Origin: Planctomicrobium piriforme
Lineage (GTDB): Bacteria; Planctomycetota; Planctomycetia; Pirellulales; PNKZ01
Length of the DNA: 5,502 nt
NCBI GenBank assembly: GCA_945877965.1
Contig: CAMCTH010000353.1
Coordinates: 1-5,502, forward strand
Reading direction: 5' to 3'
In this document: positions 1 to 5,502 of the stretch, one piece after another
Numbering within the stretch: the stretch's first letter is position 1
Layout of the letters: each line of letters starts with the position of its first letter
Notes under the pieces: model-generated
What the model was told of the DNA's origin: nothing
Seen by the model: the letters and a program-made list of their open reading frames with translations, nothing else
Database searches by the model: none
Position numbers and translations under genes: made by a program

Positions 1-1
1 G

Positions 2-820
2 TTTTTAGACGAGCTCTATGCGGCGCTTATCAAGACCGACATGGGTGTGCCGGCCGCGAAAGAGACGGTCGACGAGATCGGCGCGTTGTATCGTGCGCGG
101 GTCGTCGAGATGAGCGAAGTGATCGGCACGGTGAAGACGAAGTTGAAATCGCTCATGGCTCAGCCGAGCGAGCCGATTAAGTTTGCCCCGAGCGGCCCGA
201 CGGTCGTGATGGTCTGCGGCGTGAACGGCGCCGGCAAGACGACGTCGATCGCCAAGCTGACGCAGATGTTCCGCAATCAAGGGAAGACCGTGTTGCTGGG
301 GGCGGCCGACACGTTCCGCGCCGCGGCGGTCGAGCAGTTGACGATTTGGGCCGGCCGACTGGGAGCCGAGATCGTCACCGGCCCCGCGGGAAGCGATCCG
401 GCGAGCGTCGCACACAAAGCGGTGCAAGGGGCGCTCGATAAGCAGGTCGACGTCTGCATCATCGATACGGCCGGCCGACTGCAAACGCAAACGAACCTGA
501 TGACCGAGCTGACGAAGATTCGCCGTGTGATCGGCAAGCTCATTCCCGAAGCGCCGCACGAAGTGCTGCTGGTGCTCGACGCCACGACGGGCCAGAACGG
601 CATCAGCCAAGCGAAGCACTTTAGCGAAGCGGTGCAATGTACGGGCATCGTGCTGGCGAAGATCGACGGTACCGCGAAAGGCGGGGTCGTCACGGCCATT
701 CGGAAGCAGACCGGACTGCCCGTGAAGTACGTCGGCATCGGCGAAAAGGCCGAGGACTTGCAACTGTTTGAGCCCGACCCGTTCGTCGACGCGATGTTCG
801 CCGACGCTTTGGCCGTTTAG
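2..820 (+). CDS. ftsY: Signal recognition particle receptor FtsY, C-terminal part (5' end outside window)
   Basis: FtsY is the SRP receptor GTPase at the cytoplasmic membrane; it pairs with Ffh to hand ribosome-nascent chain complexes to the Sec translocon. The reading frame is open from base 2, upstream of the first ATG at 41, and the codons before that ATG encode helical N-domain sequence (LDELYAALIKTDMGV), so the gene is truncated by the window and 41 is not its start. The GTPase motifs follow in order: P-loop GVNGAGKTT (from 218), DTFRAAAVEQL (from 308), DTAGR (from 464), the guanine-specificity motif as AKID followed by GTAKGG (from 656), and GIGEKAEDLQLF near the end. The order, and the SRP-type DTFRAAA and GTAKGG elements, separate it from other P-loop GTPases. 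VNGAGKTT and the FEPDPFVDAMF tail favour FtsY over Ffh, because no M domain follows. TAG is at 818-820. The only oddity is Ala where TKLD is usual. Confidence 0.96.
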   Translation, partial: FLDELYAALIKTDMGVPAAKETVDEIGALYRARVVEMSEVIGTVKTKLKSLMAQPSEPIKFAPSGPTVVMVCGVNGAGKTTSIAKLTQMFRNQGKTVLLGAADTFRAAAVEQLTIWAGRLGAEIVTGPAGSDPASVAHKAVQGALDKQVDVCIIDTAGRLQTQTNLMTELTKIRRVIGKLIPEAPHEVLLVLDATTGQNGISQAKHFSEAVQCTGIVLAKIDGTAKGGVVTAIRKQTGLPVKYVGIGEKAEDLQLFEPDPFVDAMFADALAV

Positions 821-852
821 CCGATCGCGTCGGTGGATCGTCTGATTCGGCT
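819..852 (+). terminator. Weak hairpin at the ftsY stop, possible terminator
   Basis: AGCCGA (819-824) is the exact reverse complement of TCGGCT (847-852). Two more pairs form if T846 is bulged. The left arm begins inside the ftsY stop codon. The loop is long and the only T-rich stretch (ATCTTTCTT, 866-874) lies some 13 bases further on, so this is not a convincing intrinsic terminator. No better candidate exists between ftsY and the next gene. Confidence 0.22.
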
Positions 853-860
853 GCGACGTT

Positions 861-888
861 GTTAAATCTTTCTTAACGGCGCTTTACG
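861..888 (+). promoter_or_regulatory. Three TTAA-type boxes at 11-base spacing, candidate response-regulator operator
   Basis: TTAAA (862-866), TTAAC (873-877) and TTACG (884-888) recur at exactly 11 bases. They lie in an A/T-rich island in a G/C-rich gap, about 70 bases before the kinase start. OmpR/PhoB-class winged-helix regulators generally bind head-to-tail repeats of about 11 bases, and KdpE belongs to this class, so autoregulation of the kinase-regulator operon is a reasonable inference. The first two boxes also form the inverted repeat GTTAA-N7-TTAAC (861-877), so a dyad-binding repressor is the alternative. I see no convincing -35/-10 pair nearby; TTGGAC at 905-910 is an isolated -35-like hexamer. 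Confidence 0.42.
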
Positions 889-957
889 TTCTCCGGCGAA
901 CGTGTTGGACTGAGAGTCGCGACGCTTCACCTCTTCTTCGTCTACGGCGACTCCGAC

Positions 958-2655
958 ATGGCGACGATCACCGCGAGCCCGTCTCGTCACAGTCAGCCGT
1001 TCCAGTCGCGTCTTTCGCAACGTCGCGCGAGTTCTTGGCGATATGTGTTCGCTCTGTTGATCGCCGTTGTCTGCGGATTAGTTAGTTGGGGGATGGAGGA
1101 ACTGTTCGGCGTTGCAAACGGGTTTCTCGTCTTCTTGCTCGGCGTCAGCGTCGTCGCCGTTTTGTACGGCACGGGACCCAGCATCGCGGCCTCGTTCGTC
1201 AGTACGGGGATCTTGGCATTCTTCTTCATGCCGCCGATCTTCAGCTTCGCTGTCTCCGACATTCAGCACATTTTTACGCTGCTCGTCATGGCGTCGATCA
1301 GCATCGTCATCAGCGGTTTGACTTCGCGCGTGCTGCATCACGAAGGGGAAGCGAAGCGGAACGCGGAGCGATTCGAAGCGTTGTATCGTTTGAGTCGCGA
1401 CTTGGCCGACGTCGCGGGCAGCGAGGCGTTGGCCCGCGCCGCGGTGAAGCATTTTGAAAACGTGTTCGATGCCGAAGCGTCGGTCTTGCTGGTCGACGAG
1501 GGGCGCGGCTTTTTGCAGCAAGTGCAAGGGGTGCTCGGCAGCACGTCGGCGGCGTTGTCGACGGAATACGGCAGCGGCTTTCGCGCCGTACCGGTCGCGC
1601 CGCTAGCGCAATCGTTTCGCGGGATCGAATGGGCGGCGGCCCGCGCGGCGCTCGAGTCGCGACACGCCGTCGGCATGGGGACCTACTCGATGCCGAACGC
1701 CACGGCGTTGTTCTTGCCGCTGGCGTCGACGACGTTGCAACTCGGCGTCTTGGCCGTTCGACCGCCGAATGGAATGCACGCCTTCACCGAAGATCAGCGC
1801 GAGATGCTGACGACGCTGGCCGGGCAAGTGACGTCGGCCCTGGAGCGAGATCGCTTGTCGCATCAGGTCCGCACGGCCCTGGATGCCGCCGAGACCGAGA
1901 AGATGCGATCGGCGTTGTTGAGTTCGGTCTCGCACGATTTGCGAACGCCGCTGGCGGCCATCGCCGGTTCGAGCAGTAGCTTGCTCGATACGACGGCCGT
2001 GCTTTCGTCCGAGGTGCGCGGCGAGTTGTGTCGGACGATTTTTGAGAATGCCGATCGGTTGTCGCGGATCGTCGACAACTTGTTGAACATGACGCGGATC
2101 GAATCGGGCTTGTTTCGCGTTGCTAAGCAGCAGCATGTGTTGGAAGAAGTGATCGGTTCGACGTTGCGCCGTTCGGCCGACACGCTGCGGGGCCGCAAGG
2201 TGGAGACGAACTTGCCCGACGATTTGCCGTTGGTGCCGCTGGACGACGTGCTATTTCAGCAGGTGTTGGCCAACTTGTTGGACAACGCACAGAAGTATGC
2301 CGCAGGAGATGCACCGATCGAAATTACGGCCTCGGCCGACGATCGCCGACTCACGATCGATGTCAGCGATCGCGGCATCGGATTGCCGGCGGGGGACGAA
2401 GATCGCGTGTTCGAGAAGTTCTATCGCGGTGTGAAGCATCGCCACGATCATCGGGGCACGGGTTTGGGCCTGGCGATTTGCCGCGCCATCACGGCGGCGC
2501 ACGGCGGCACGATTACGGCGACGAATCGCGACGGCGGCGGTTCGCGGTTCCGGATCGTGCTGCCGTTGGGTGAATTGATCGGCCCGGCGCCGCCGACGAC
2601 TCGGCTCGCCGAGGCCTTTTCGATGAACAACACGACGACCGAGGTGACCTTATGA
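958..2655 (+). CDS. kdpD: KdpD-like membrane sensor histidine kinase, short form (DUF4118-GAF-HisKA-HATPase)
   Basis: 565-residue sensor kinase that should autophosphorylate on His and pass phosphate to the regulator encoded by the overlapping downstream gene. Four hydrophobic segments (about 28-46, 55-71, 74-97, 104-122) form a DUF4118 bundle. The stretch FFFMPPIFSFAVSD (88-101) followed by IQHIFTLLV closely resembles KdpD. Next come a GAF-like domain (about 136-299), an H-box SHDLRTPL with H326, N-box LLDNAQKYA with N443, G1 box DRGIGLP with D471, F-box FEKFYRG (485) and G2 box GTGLGLAICR (500). All catalytic motifs are intact. The N-terminal KdpD and universal-stress domains of classical KdpD (about 900 residues in E. 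coli) are absent: in this frame a TAA at 874-876 closes the way upstream and no ATG, GTG or TTG lies between it and 958. The ATG at 958 has no Shine-Dalgarno sequence. Family assignment is firm; that it senses K+ or turgor is uncertain. Confidence 0.9.
   Translation: MATITASPSRHSQPFQSRLSQRRASSWRYVFALLIAVVCGLVSWGMEELFGVANGFLVFLLGVSVVAVLYGTGPSIAASFVSTGILAFFFMPPIFSFAVSDIQHIFTLLVMASISIVISGLTSRVLHHEGEAKRNAERFEALYRLSRDLADVAGSEALARAAVKHFENVFDAEASVLLVDEGRGFLQQVQGVLGSTSAALSTEYGSGFRAVPVAPLAQSFRGIEWAAARAALESRHAVGMGTYSMPNATALFLPLASTTLQLGVLAVRPPNGMHAFTEDQREMLTTLAGQVTSALERDRLSHQVRTALDAAETEKMRSALLSSVSHDLRTPLAAIAGSSSSLLDTTAVLSSEVRGELCRTIFENADRLSRIVDNLLNMTRIESGLFRVAKQQHVLEEVIGSTLRRSADTLRGRKVETNLPDDLPLVPLDDVLFQQVLANLLDNAQKYAAGDAPIEITASADDRRLTIDVSDRGIGLPAGDEDRVFEKFYRGVKHRHDHRGTGLGLAICRAITAAHGGTITATNRDGGGSRFRIVLPLGELIGPAPPTTRLAEAFSMNNTTTEVTL
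2641..2647 (+). promoter_or_regulatory. Shine-Dalgarno sequence for kdpE inside the kinase gene
   Basis: GAGGTGA is a seven-base match to the canonical Shine-Dalgarno sequence. It lies within the last codons of the kinase gene, four bases before the ATG at 2652 (seven bases from GAGG to ATG). It fixes the start of the regulator and, with the ATGA overlap, allows reinitiation by ribosomes finishing the kinase. Confidence 0.8.
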
Positions 2656-3344
2656 TTGCCGCTCCGTCGCGTGTGCTGGTGGTTGACGATGAAGATTCGA
2701 TCCGGCGTTTGTTGCGGGCTGCGCTGCAAGGTTTCGGCTATGAAACGACCGACGTCGGTACGGGCTGCGACGCCTTGGCGGAGTTTACGCTCCGGCCGAG
2801 CGACTTGATCATTCTCGATCTCGGCTTGCCCGACTTGCCGGGGCGCGAGGTGTTGCAGCGGATCCGAAGTAAGTCGAACGTGCCGGTGATCATTCTCACG
2901 GCCGTCGGTCACGAAGAGGAGAAAGTCGCGGCCTTCGACGCCGGGGCCGACGACTATCTGACGAAGCCGTTCGGTATTCAAGAACTGTTGGCGCGGATGC
3001 GGGCGGTTTGGCGACGCGCACCGGCCGGATCGACCGCGCCGGCGCAGTACGTCGTCGGGGATCTGGTGATCGATCATGCCGCGCGCCGCGTCTTTGTCCG
3101 CAAGCAAGAGGTCCGACTGACGCCGACCGAGTTCCGGCTGTTGGCGCTCTTGGCGCGGCATGCGGGCAAGGTGCTCACGCATCGCTTTCTGTTGACCGAG
3201 GTATGGGGTCAGGACCACATGGCCGAGGTGAACTACCTACGGGTGTTCATGGCCGGTCTGCGGCGAAAGCTGGAGGAAGACTCGGCCCAACCGCGTTATC
3301 TTCTCACCGACCAAGGCGTCGGTTATCGCTTGGCCGACGAGTAG
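2652..3344 (+). CDS. kdpE: KdpE-like response regulator, OmpR/PhoB class
   Basis: 230-residue DNA-binding response regulator, the expected partner of the kinase just upstream, whose stop codon its start overlaps (ATGA). Length matches KdpE (about 225-230). The receiver domain (about 6-118) has the acidic pair D12-D13, phosphoacceptor D56 in LIILDLGLPD, T83 in IILTAVG and K105 in LTKPF, so it should be phosphorylatable. The C-terminal winged-helix domain (about 133-230) contains LTPTEFRLLALLARH, HRFLLTEVWG, the KdpE-like YLRVFMAGLRRKLE and the final YLLTDQGVGYRL. In other bacteria KdpE activates the kdpFABC K+-pump operon; that operon is not in this window, so the actual target is unknown. The regulator may bind the 11-base repeats upstream of the operon (861-888). 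Being called KdpE rather than another OmpR-class regulator rests on these helix sequences plus the KdpD-type partner. Confidence 0.92.
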   Translation: MIAAPSRVLVVDDEDSIRRLLRAALQGFGYETTDVGTGCDALAEFTLRPSDLIILDLGLPDLPGREVLQRIRSKSNVPVIILTAVGHEEEKVAAFDAGADDYLTKPFGIQELLARMRAVWRRAPAGSTAPAQYVVGDLVIDHAARRVFVRKQEVRLTPTEFRLLALLARHAGKVLTHRFLLTEVWGQDHMAEVNYLRVFMAGLRRKLEEDSAQPRYLLTDQGVGYRLADE

Positions 3345-3346
3345 CG

Positions 3347-3366
3347 CGGCGAAGTTCGCTTCGTCG
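3347..3366 (+). other. UUCG-loop hairpin just after the kdpE stop
   Basis: CGGCGAAG (3347-3354) pairs with CTTCGTCG (3359-3366) around the loop TTCG (3355-3358): eight pairs, one of them G-U. It starts two bases after the TAG. No T-run follows, so it is not itself an intrinsic terminator; it may protect the 3' end of the operon transcript or act together with the next hairpin. Confidence 0.5.
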
Positions 3367-3386
3367 GCGCGATCGGCCTATTCGGC

Positions 3387-3418
3387 GATGCCGGCAGCTT
3401 CGTTGCCGGCCTCTTTTT
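3387..3418 (+). terminator. Probable intrinsic terminator of the kdpDE operon
   Basis: GCCGGCA (3390-3396) pairs with TGCCGGC (3404-3410) around a seven-base loop. GA/TC extends the stem past one T-C mismatch, and TTTTT (3414-3418) follows, with CTC in between. A competing ten-base perfect inverted repeat, GATGCCGGCA (3387-3396) with TGCCGGCATC (3422-3431), uses the same left arm. The structure lies 43 bases after the kdpE stop, where an operon end is expected. Confidence 0.6.
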
Positions 3419-3431
3419 CGGTGCCGGCATC

Positions 3432-3707
3432 TCTTCGAAAACCGGTAACACCCCGCCTGCGCGGCCGGACGTTTTCGCTGACCGTTACAGCTTCACATCT
3501 GCGGAGCGGAAGGCCGCTATTCCATGCACGGCGGCTTGATTTCCCGTGAACTTCGTGCCTTGGCGCGACGATCCAAACAGTATCCGAACGGATTCGACGG
3601 TGAAGGCGGCCCTACGCCGGCTAAACCGATCGGACAAATGTTTACACGGCCCGGAAGCGTTGGCGGACGCTATGGGCGACCCTAATCCACGGAATGGAGC
3701 ATCGGTC
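3432..3707 (+). other. Non-coding stretch upstream of the porin gene
   Basis: Together with the structures after kdpE, this makes a 363-base gap before the porin start. I find no RNA gene and no convincing protein gene. The porin frame stays open upstream to a GTG at 3546, but that 54-residue extension precedes an obvious signal peptide and is best read as untranslated leader. TTTACA (3641-3646) resembles a -35 box but has no -10 partner at 16-18 bases. TTGGCG (3660-3665) with TAATCC (3683-3688) has a 17-base spacer, but the match is poor. A modest hairpin is possible from GCCC (3649-3652) to GGGC (3674-3677), with AGCGT/ACGCT stacked inside. The promoter for the porin is presumably here but cannot be pinned down. 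Confidence 0.5.
3696..3699 (+). promoter_or_regulatory. Ribosome binding site deciding the porin start
   Basis: GGAG, preceded by T, sits eight bases before the ATG at 3708. This spacing, with the signal peptide that begins at that ATG, selects 3708 over the upstream in-frame GTG at 3546, which has no such site. Confidence 0.6.
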
Positions 3708-5150
3708 ATGAAACGGTCTCTGAAAGCCCTTGCATGGGCCGCGGCTTGCTGGCTTTTGCCTGCTCAAGCCCAAGCGCAATCGTTTGTTGAAACGGCTGCG
3801 TATCGTCCGGCTTCTCAAGCTGCGTCGATTTTTAACACTTCAGGCGCCTGCGCCGACCCCGGTTGTGCCGCGGTCGACCCGAGCTGTGCGGCTGATCCCT
3901 CGTGCGGTCTCGGCGAAGCTGCTTGCGGCTCGGCCGGTGGCGCGGGCGGCTGCGGCAACGGCGCGTGCGGAAACGGCTGTAACAGCTGTGGACGCCGCGG
4001 CGGCTTGTTCGGCTGCTGCACGGATGATCCGTGGACGCTGAAGAGCGCCCCGGGCTTCAACTACGGCGGTTGGATCCAAATGGGTTGGCAAGATCGCGCC
4101 GACGGCGCGTTCACCAACAACGGTCCTTTCTTGAGCCAACGGGAACACGGCAACGTGAACCTGAACCAGCTCTACACCTTCGTCGAGAAGGTTGCCGACG
4201 GCACCTGCGGCCTCGACTGGGGTTTCCGTGCCGACGTCATGTACGGCGTCGACGGCAACGAAGCCCAATCGTTCGGTAACGTCGACGGCGGGCACTGGGA
4301 TTACTTGAACGGCTTCGGCGGACCGAACGGTATCGTTCCGGAACCGCGTCAACACGGCCCGTACGAATTTGCCGCTCCGCAAGCTTACGGCCAATTGGCC
4401 TTGGGCAAGTTGAGCACGAAGTTCGGTCACTTCTACACCCCGATCGGGTACGAAGTGGTCACCTCGCCGAGCAACTTCTTCCTCAGCCGTCAGCTGACGT
4501 TCTATAATAGCGAACCGTTTACTCACACCGGTTTCTTGAGCACTTACGCCGTCAGCGACTCGTTCAACTTCTCGGGCGGTTGGACTGCCGGTTGGGACTC
4601 GGGTTTCTACACGTATAACGACGGTTCGGCCGTCCTCGGCGGGTTCACGTGGGTCGTCGGCGACAAGCTCACGATCAACAACTACGCTTCGGCCGGTCAA
4701 TTCGGCTGGCGCGGCGACGGCTATATCAATAGCTTGGTTGCTTCGCTCCAATGGACCGAACGCTTCTCGACCGTTCACCAATTCGATATCCTCGAAACGA
4801 ACGGTTCGGTCGACGCTGCTGGTTTCCCGTCGGGCACCGGTGCTCCGGTTGCTCGCACGAGCTTCCAAACGAACGGCGTGGCCGGCGACTCGATCGGCTG
4901 GATCAACTACGCGTTCTACCAGCTGACCGACTGCGTCAAGCTCGGCTCGCGCTTGGAATGGTACAAGGCCGACGGCACGTCGTACCAAACCATGACGAGC
5001 GGTGTGAACTTCAAGCTCGGTTCGAACATGATGATTCGCCCGGAAGCTCGCTACATGTGGTCGAACGACACCACCAGCCTGCCGGGTGCCAACCTGTTCT
5101 CGAACGGCGATCGCCTGGTTTGGGGCTGCGACTGGATCTTCACGTTCTAG
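3708..5150 (+). CDS. Outer-membrane beta-barrel protein, BBP2/OmpL-like porin family, with Cys-rich N-terminal segment
   Basis: 480-residue exported protein predicted to form an outer-membrane beta-barrel, probably a porin; its substrate is unknown. The signal peptide has a basic start (MKRSLK), a hydrophobic core and AQA ending at residue 23. C14 lies inside the core with no proper lipobox, so a lipoprotein is unlikely. Residues 46-104 are a Gly/Ala/Cys-rich segment with 11 cysteines, including three repeats of DP(G/S)C and the pair GNGACGNGC. From about G116 (GGWIQMGW) to F480 the sequence has alternating aromatic/polar beta-strand character and ends in F, as outer-membrane barrels do. FGHFYTPIGYEVV (239-251) and EPFTHTG (269-275) are typical of the BBP2 family as it occurs in planctomycetes. 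Three further cysteines (C167, C409, C474) lie in the barrel. The codons are strongly biased, with AAC for Asn and TTC for Phe nearly everywhere, which suggests high expression. It has its own terminator and looks monocistronic. Confidence 0.88.
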   Translation: MKRSLKALAWAAACWLLPAQAQAQSFVETAAYRPASQAASIFNTSGACADPGCAAVDPSCAADPSCGLGEAACGSAGGAGGCGNGACGNGCNSCGRRGGLFGCCTDDPWTLKSAPGFNYGGWIQMGWQDRADGAFTNNGPFLSQREHGNVNLNQLYTFVEKVADGTCGLDWGFRADVMYGVDGNEAQSFGNVDGGHWDYLNGFGGPNGIVPEPRQHGPYEFAAPQAYGQLALGKLSTKFGHFYTPIGYEVVTSPSNFFLSRQLTFYNSEPFTHTGFLSTYAVSDSFNFSGGWTAGWDSGFYTYNDGSAVLGGFTWVVGDKLTINNYASAGQFGWRGDGYINSLVASLQWTERFSTVHQFDILETNGSVDAAGFPSGTGAPVARTSFQTNGVAGDSIGWINYAFYQLTDCVKLGSRLEWYKADGTSYQTMTSGVNFKLGSNMMIRPEARYMWSNDTTSLPGANLFSNGDRLVWGCDWIFTF

Positions 5151-5184
5151 TCTCGGTCTGAGCCTTGCGAACGAGTGCATAGCG

Positions 5185-5223
5185 GAGCGGCCCGGAACTT
5201 CGGTTCCGGGCCGCTCTTTTTTT
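5185..5223 (+). terminator. Strong intrinsic terminator of the porin gene
   Basis: GAGCGGCCCGGAAC (5185-5198) and GTTCCGGGCCGCTC (5203-5216) form a perfect 14-base stem. The loop is a TTCG tetraloop closed by C-G, the especially stable form, and seven T (5217-5223) follow directly. It lies 34 bases after the porin stop codon and should end transcription efficiently. Confidence 0.95.
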
Positions 5224-5442
5224 GCGCGCATCGACTGACAGGATGAGGCGTTTTGTCGTCGCATTGCCGAGTTCTTGTTCGCGCCGTGCCTAAAACCCGT
5301 GCAACGTTTTCCAGCAACGACGGGCCGCGCACAAAATATTTCGCGCTCCTGCGAAACGCTAAGTCGCTGCATCTCGGCACTTGCGACGATCGCCCTAGTT
5401 CGTACCCTCACCGCCGGCACGCCGATTGCTTTTCTCATGATG
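5224..5442. other. Intergenic stretch without a supportable gene
   Basis: Between the porin terminator and the terminal palindrome I see no convincing protein gene on either strand, no tRNA and no clear promoter. The open frames here are short, low-quality in composition and run straight into the palindrome. An A/T-richer patch (ACAAAATATTT, 5331-5341) is the only local change of composition. Confidence 0.5.
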
Positions 5443-5502
5443 GGCGTGCGAGGCGTTACTCGCAGGCGAGGGCCCTCGCCTGCGAGTAACGCCTCGCACG
5501 CC
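5443..5502. repeat. Perfect 60-base loopless palindrome at the window end
   Basis: Bases 5443-5472 are the exact reverse complement of 5473-5502, centred on GGGCCC with no spacer. Each 30-base arm contains its own inverted repeat: TGCGAG-GCGTTA-CTCGCA on the left (5447-5464) and TGCGAG-TAACGC-CTCGCA on the right (5481-5498). These flank a central palindrome, GGCGAGGG/CCCTCGCC (5465-5480). No T-run adjoins the left edge on the strand reading outward, so a bidirectional terminator is not supported. It may extend past the window. It could be an intergenic REP- or MITE-like repeat, or a fold-back produced by assembly at a contig end. Confidence 0.9.

Noticed and set aside
5..763. 252-codon open frame on the minus strand opposite ftsY
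   Set aside because: The + strand frame carries all FtsY GTPase motifs; the antisense product is Arg/His/Asp-rich with no domain.
2448..3218. 256-codon minus-strand frame across the kinase-regulator junction
   Set aside because: It overlaps two well-supported genes whose ATGA junction and ribosome binding site explain the sequence.
3622..3644. Inverted repeat TAAAC-N13-GTTTA upstream of the porin as an operator
   Set aside because: Arms of five bases with a long spacer are expected by chance in a gap of this size, and the boxes do not match the 11-base array at 861-888.
3546..3707. In-frame GTG start that would extend the porin by 54 residues
   Set aside because: The extension would place a typical signal peptide inside the protein. 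The ATG at 3708 has a GGAG site at good spacing and begins that signal peptide.
3485..3709. 74-codon minus-strand frame divergent from the porin gene
   Set aside because: It overlaps the porin leader completely, has no ribosome binding site that I can see, and its product shows no recognisable feature.
3747..3749. C14 of the porin as a lipoprotein cysteine
   Set aside because: The preceding residues (WAAA) do not form a proper lipobox, the cysteine is too close to the N-terminus, and a good AQA cleavage site lies at 21-23.
3840..5438. 532-codon open frame on the minus strand opposite the porin gene
   Set aside because: It mirrors the porin coding frame and is kept open by the biased, G/C-rich codon use on the + strand. 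Its product is rich in Arg, Val and Ala without recognisable motifs, and it would run through the strong terminator.
5253..5489. 78-codon + strand frame running into the terminal palindrome
   Set aside because: Its last part is palindrome sequence, it has no ribosome binding site, and its composition does not resemble a protein of this genome.

Overview
The window looks like bacterial chromosome of about 60% G+C by eye, most likely from a planctomycete of the Pirellula type. The main clue is the last gene, a barrel protein of the BBP2/OmpL-like porin family that is greatly expanded in Planctomycetota and begins with a Cys/Gly-rich segment. The weak or absent Shine-Dalgarno sequence at one of the three visible starts also fits. 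This placement is inferred from protein character only, because no rRNA or other marker is present. All genes are on the + strand.

Layout: bases 2-820 hold the C-terminal NG GTPase part of ftsY (SRP receptor), cut by the left edge. A 137-base gap follows, with three TTAA-like boxes at exact 11-base spacing. Bases 958-2655 and 2652-3344 encode a KdpD-like sensor kinase and a KdpE-like response regulator. They overlap by 4 bases (ATGA) and clearly form one translationally coupled operon. The kinase lacks the cytoplasmic KdpD and USP domains of full-length KdpD, and no kdpFABC potassium pump genes are in the window. After kdpE come a UUCG-loop hairpin and a probable intrinsic terminator, then about 275 bases with no convincing gene. 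Bases 3708-5150 encode an exported outer-membrane beta-barrel protein, followed by a textbook terminator (5185-5223). The last 219 bases before the right edge hold no gene I can support. The window ends in a perfect 60-base palindrome with no loop (5443-5502), itself built of nested smaller inverted repeats.

How the genes relate: ftsY (membrane protein targeting) is an independent housekeeping gene. The kinase and regulator form a phosphorelay; the 11-base repeats upstream are a plausible binding site for this OmpR/PhoB-class regulator and suggest autoregulation. The porin appears to be its own transcription unit, and a regulatory link with the two-component system is possible but not shown. 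The two observations that deserve most attention are the terminal palindrome, which may be a REP/MITE-like repeat or an assembly fold-back at a contig end, and the porin's 11-cysteine segment. I see no complete undescribed system here.
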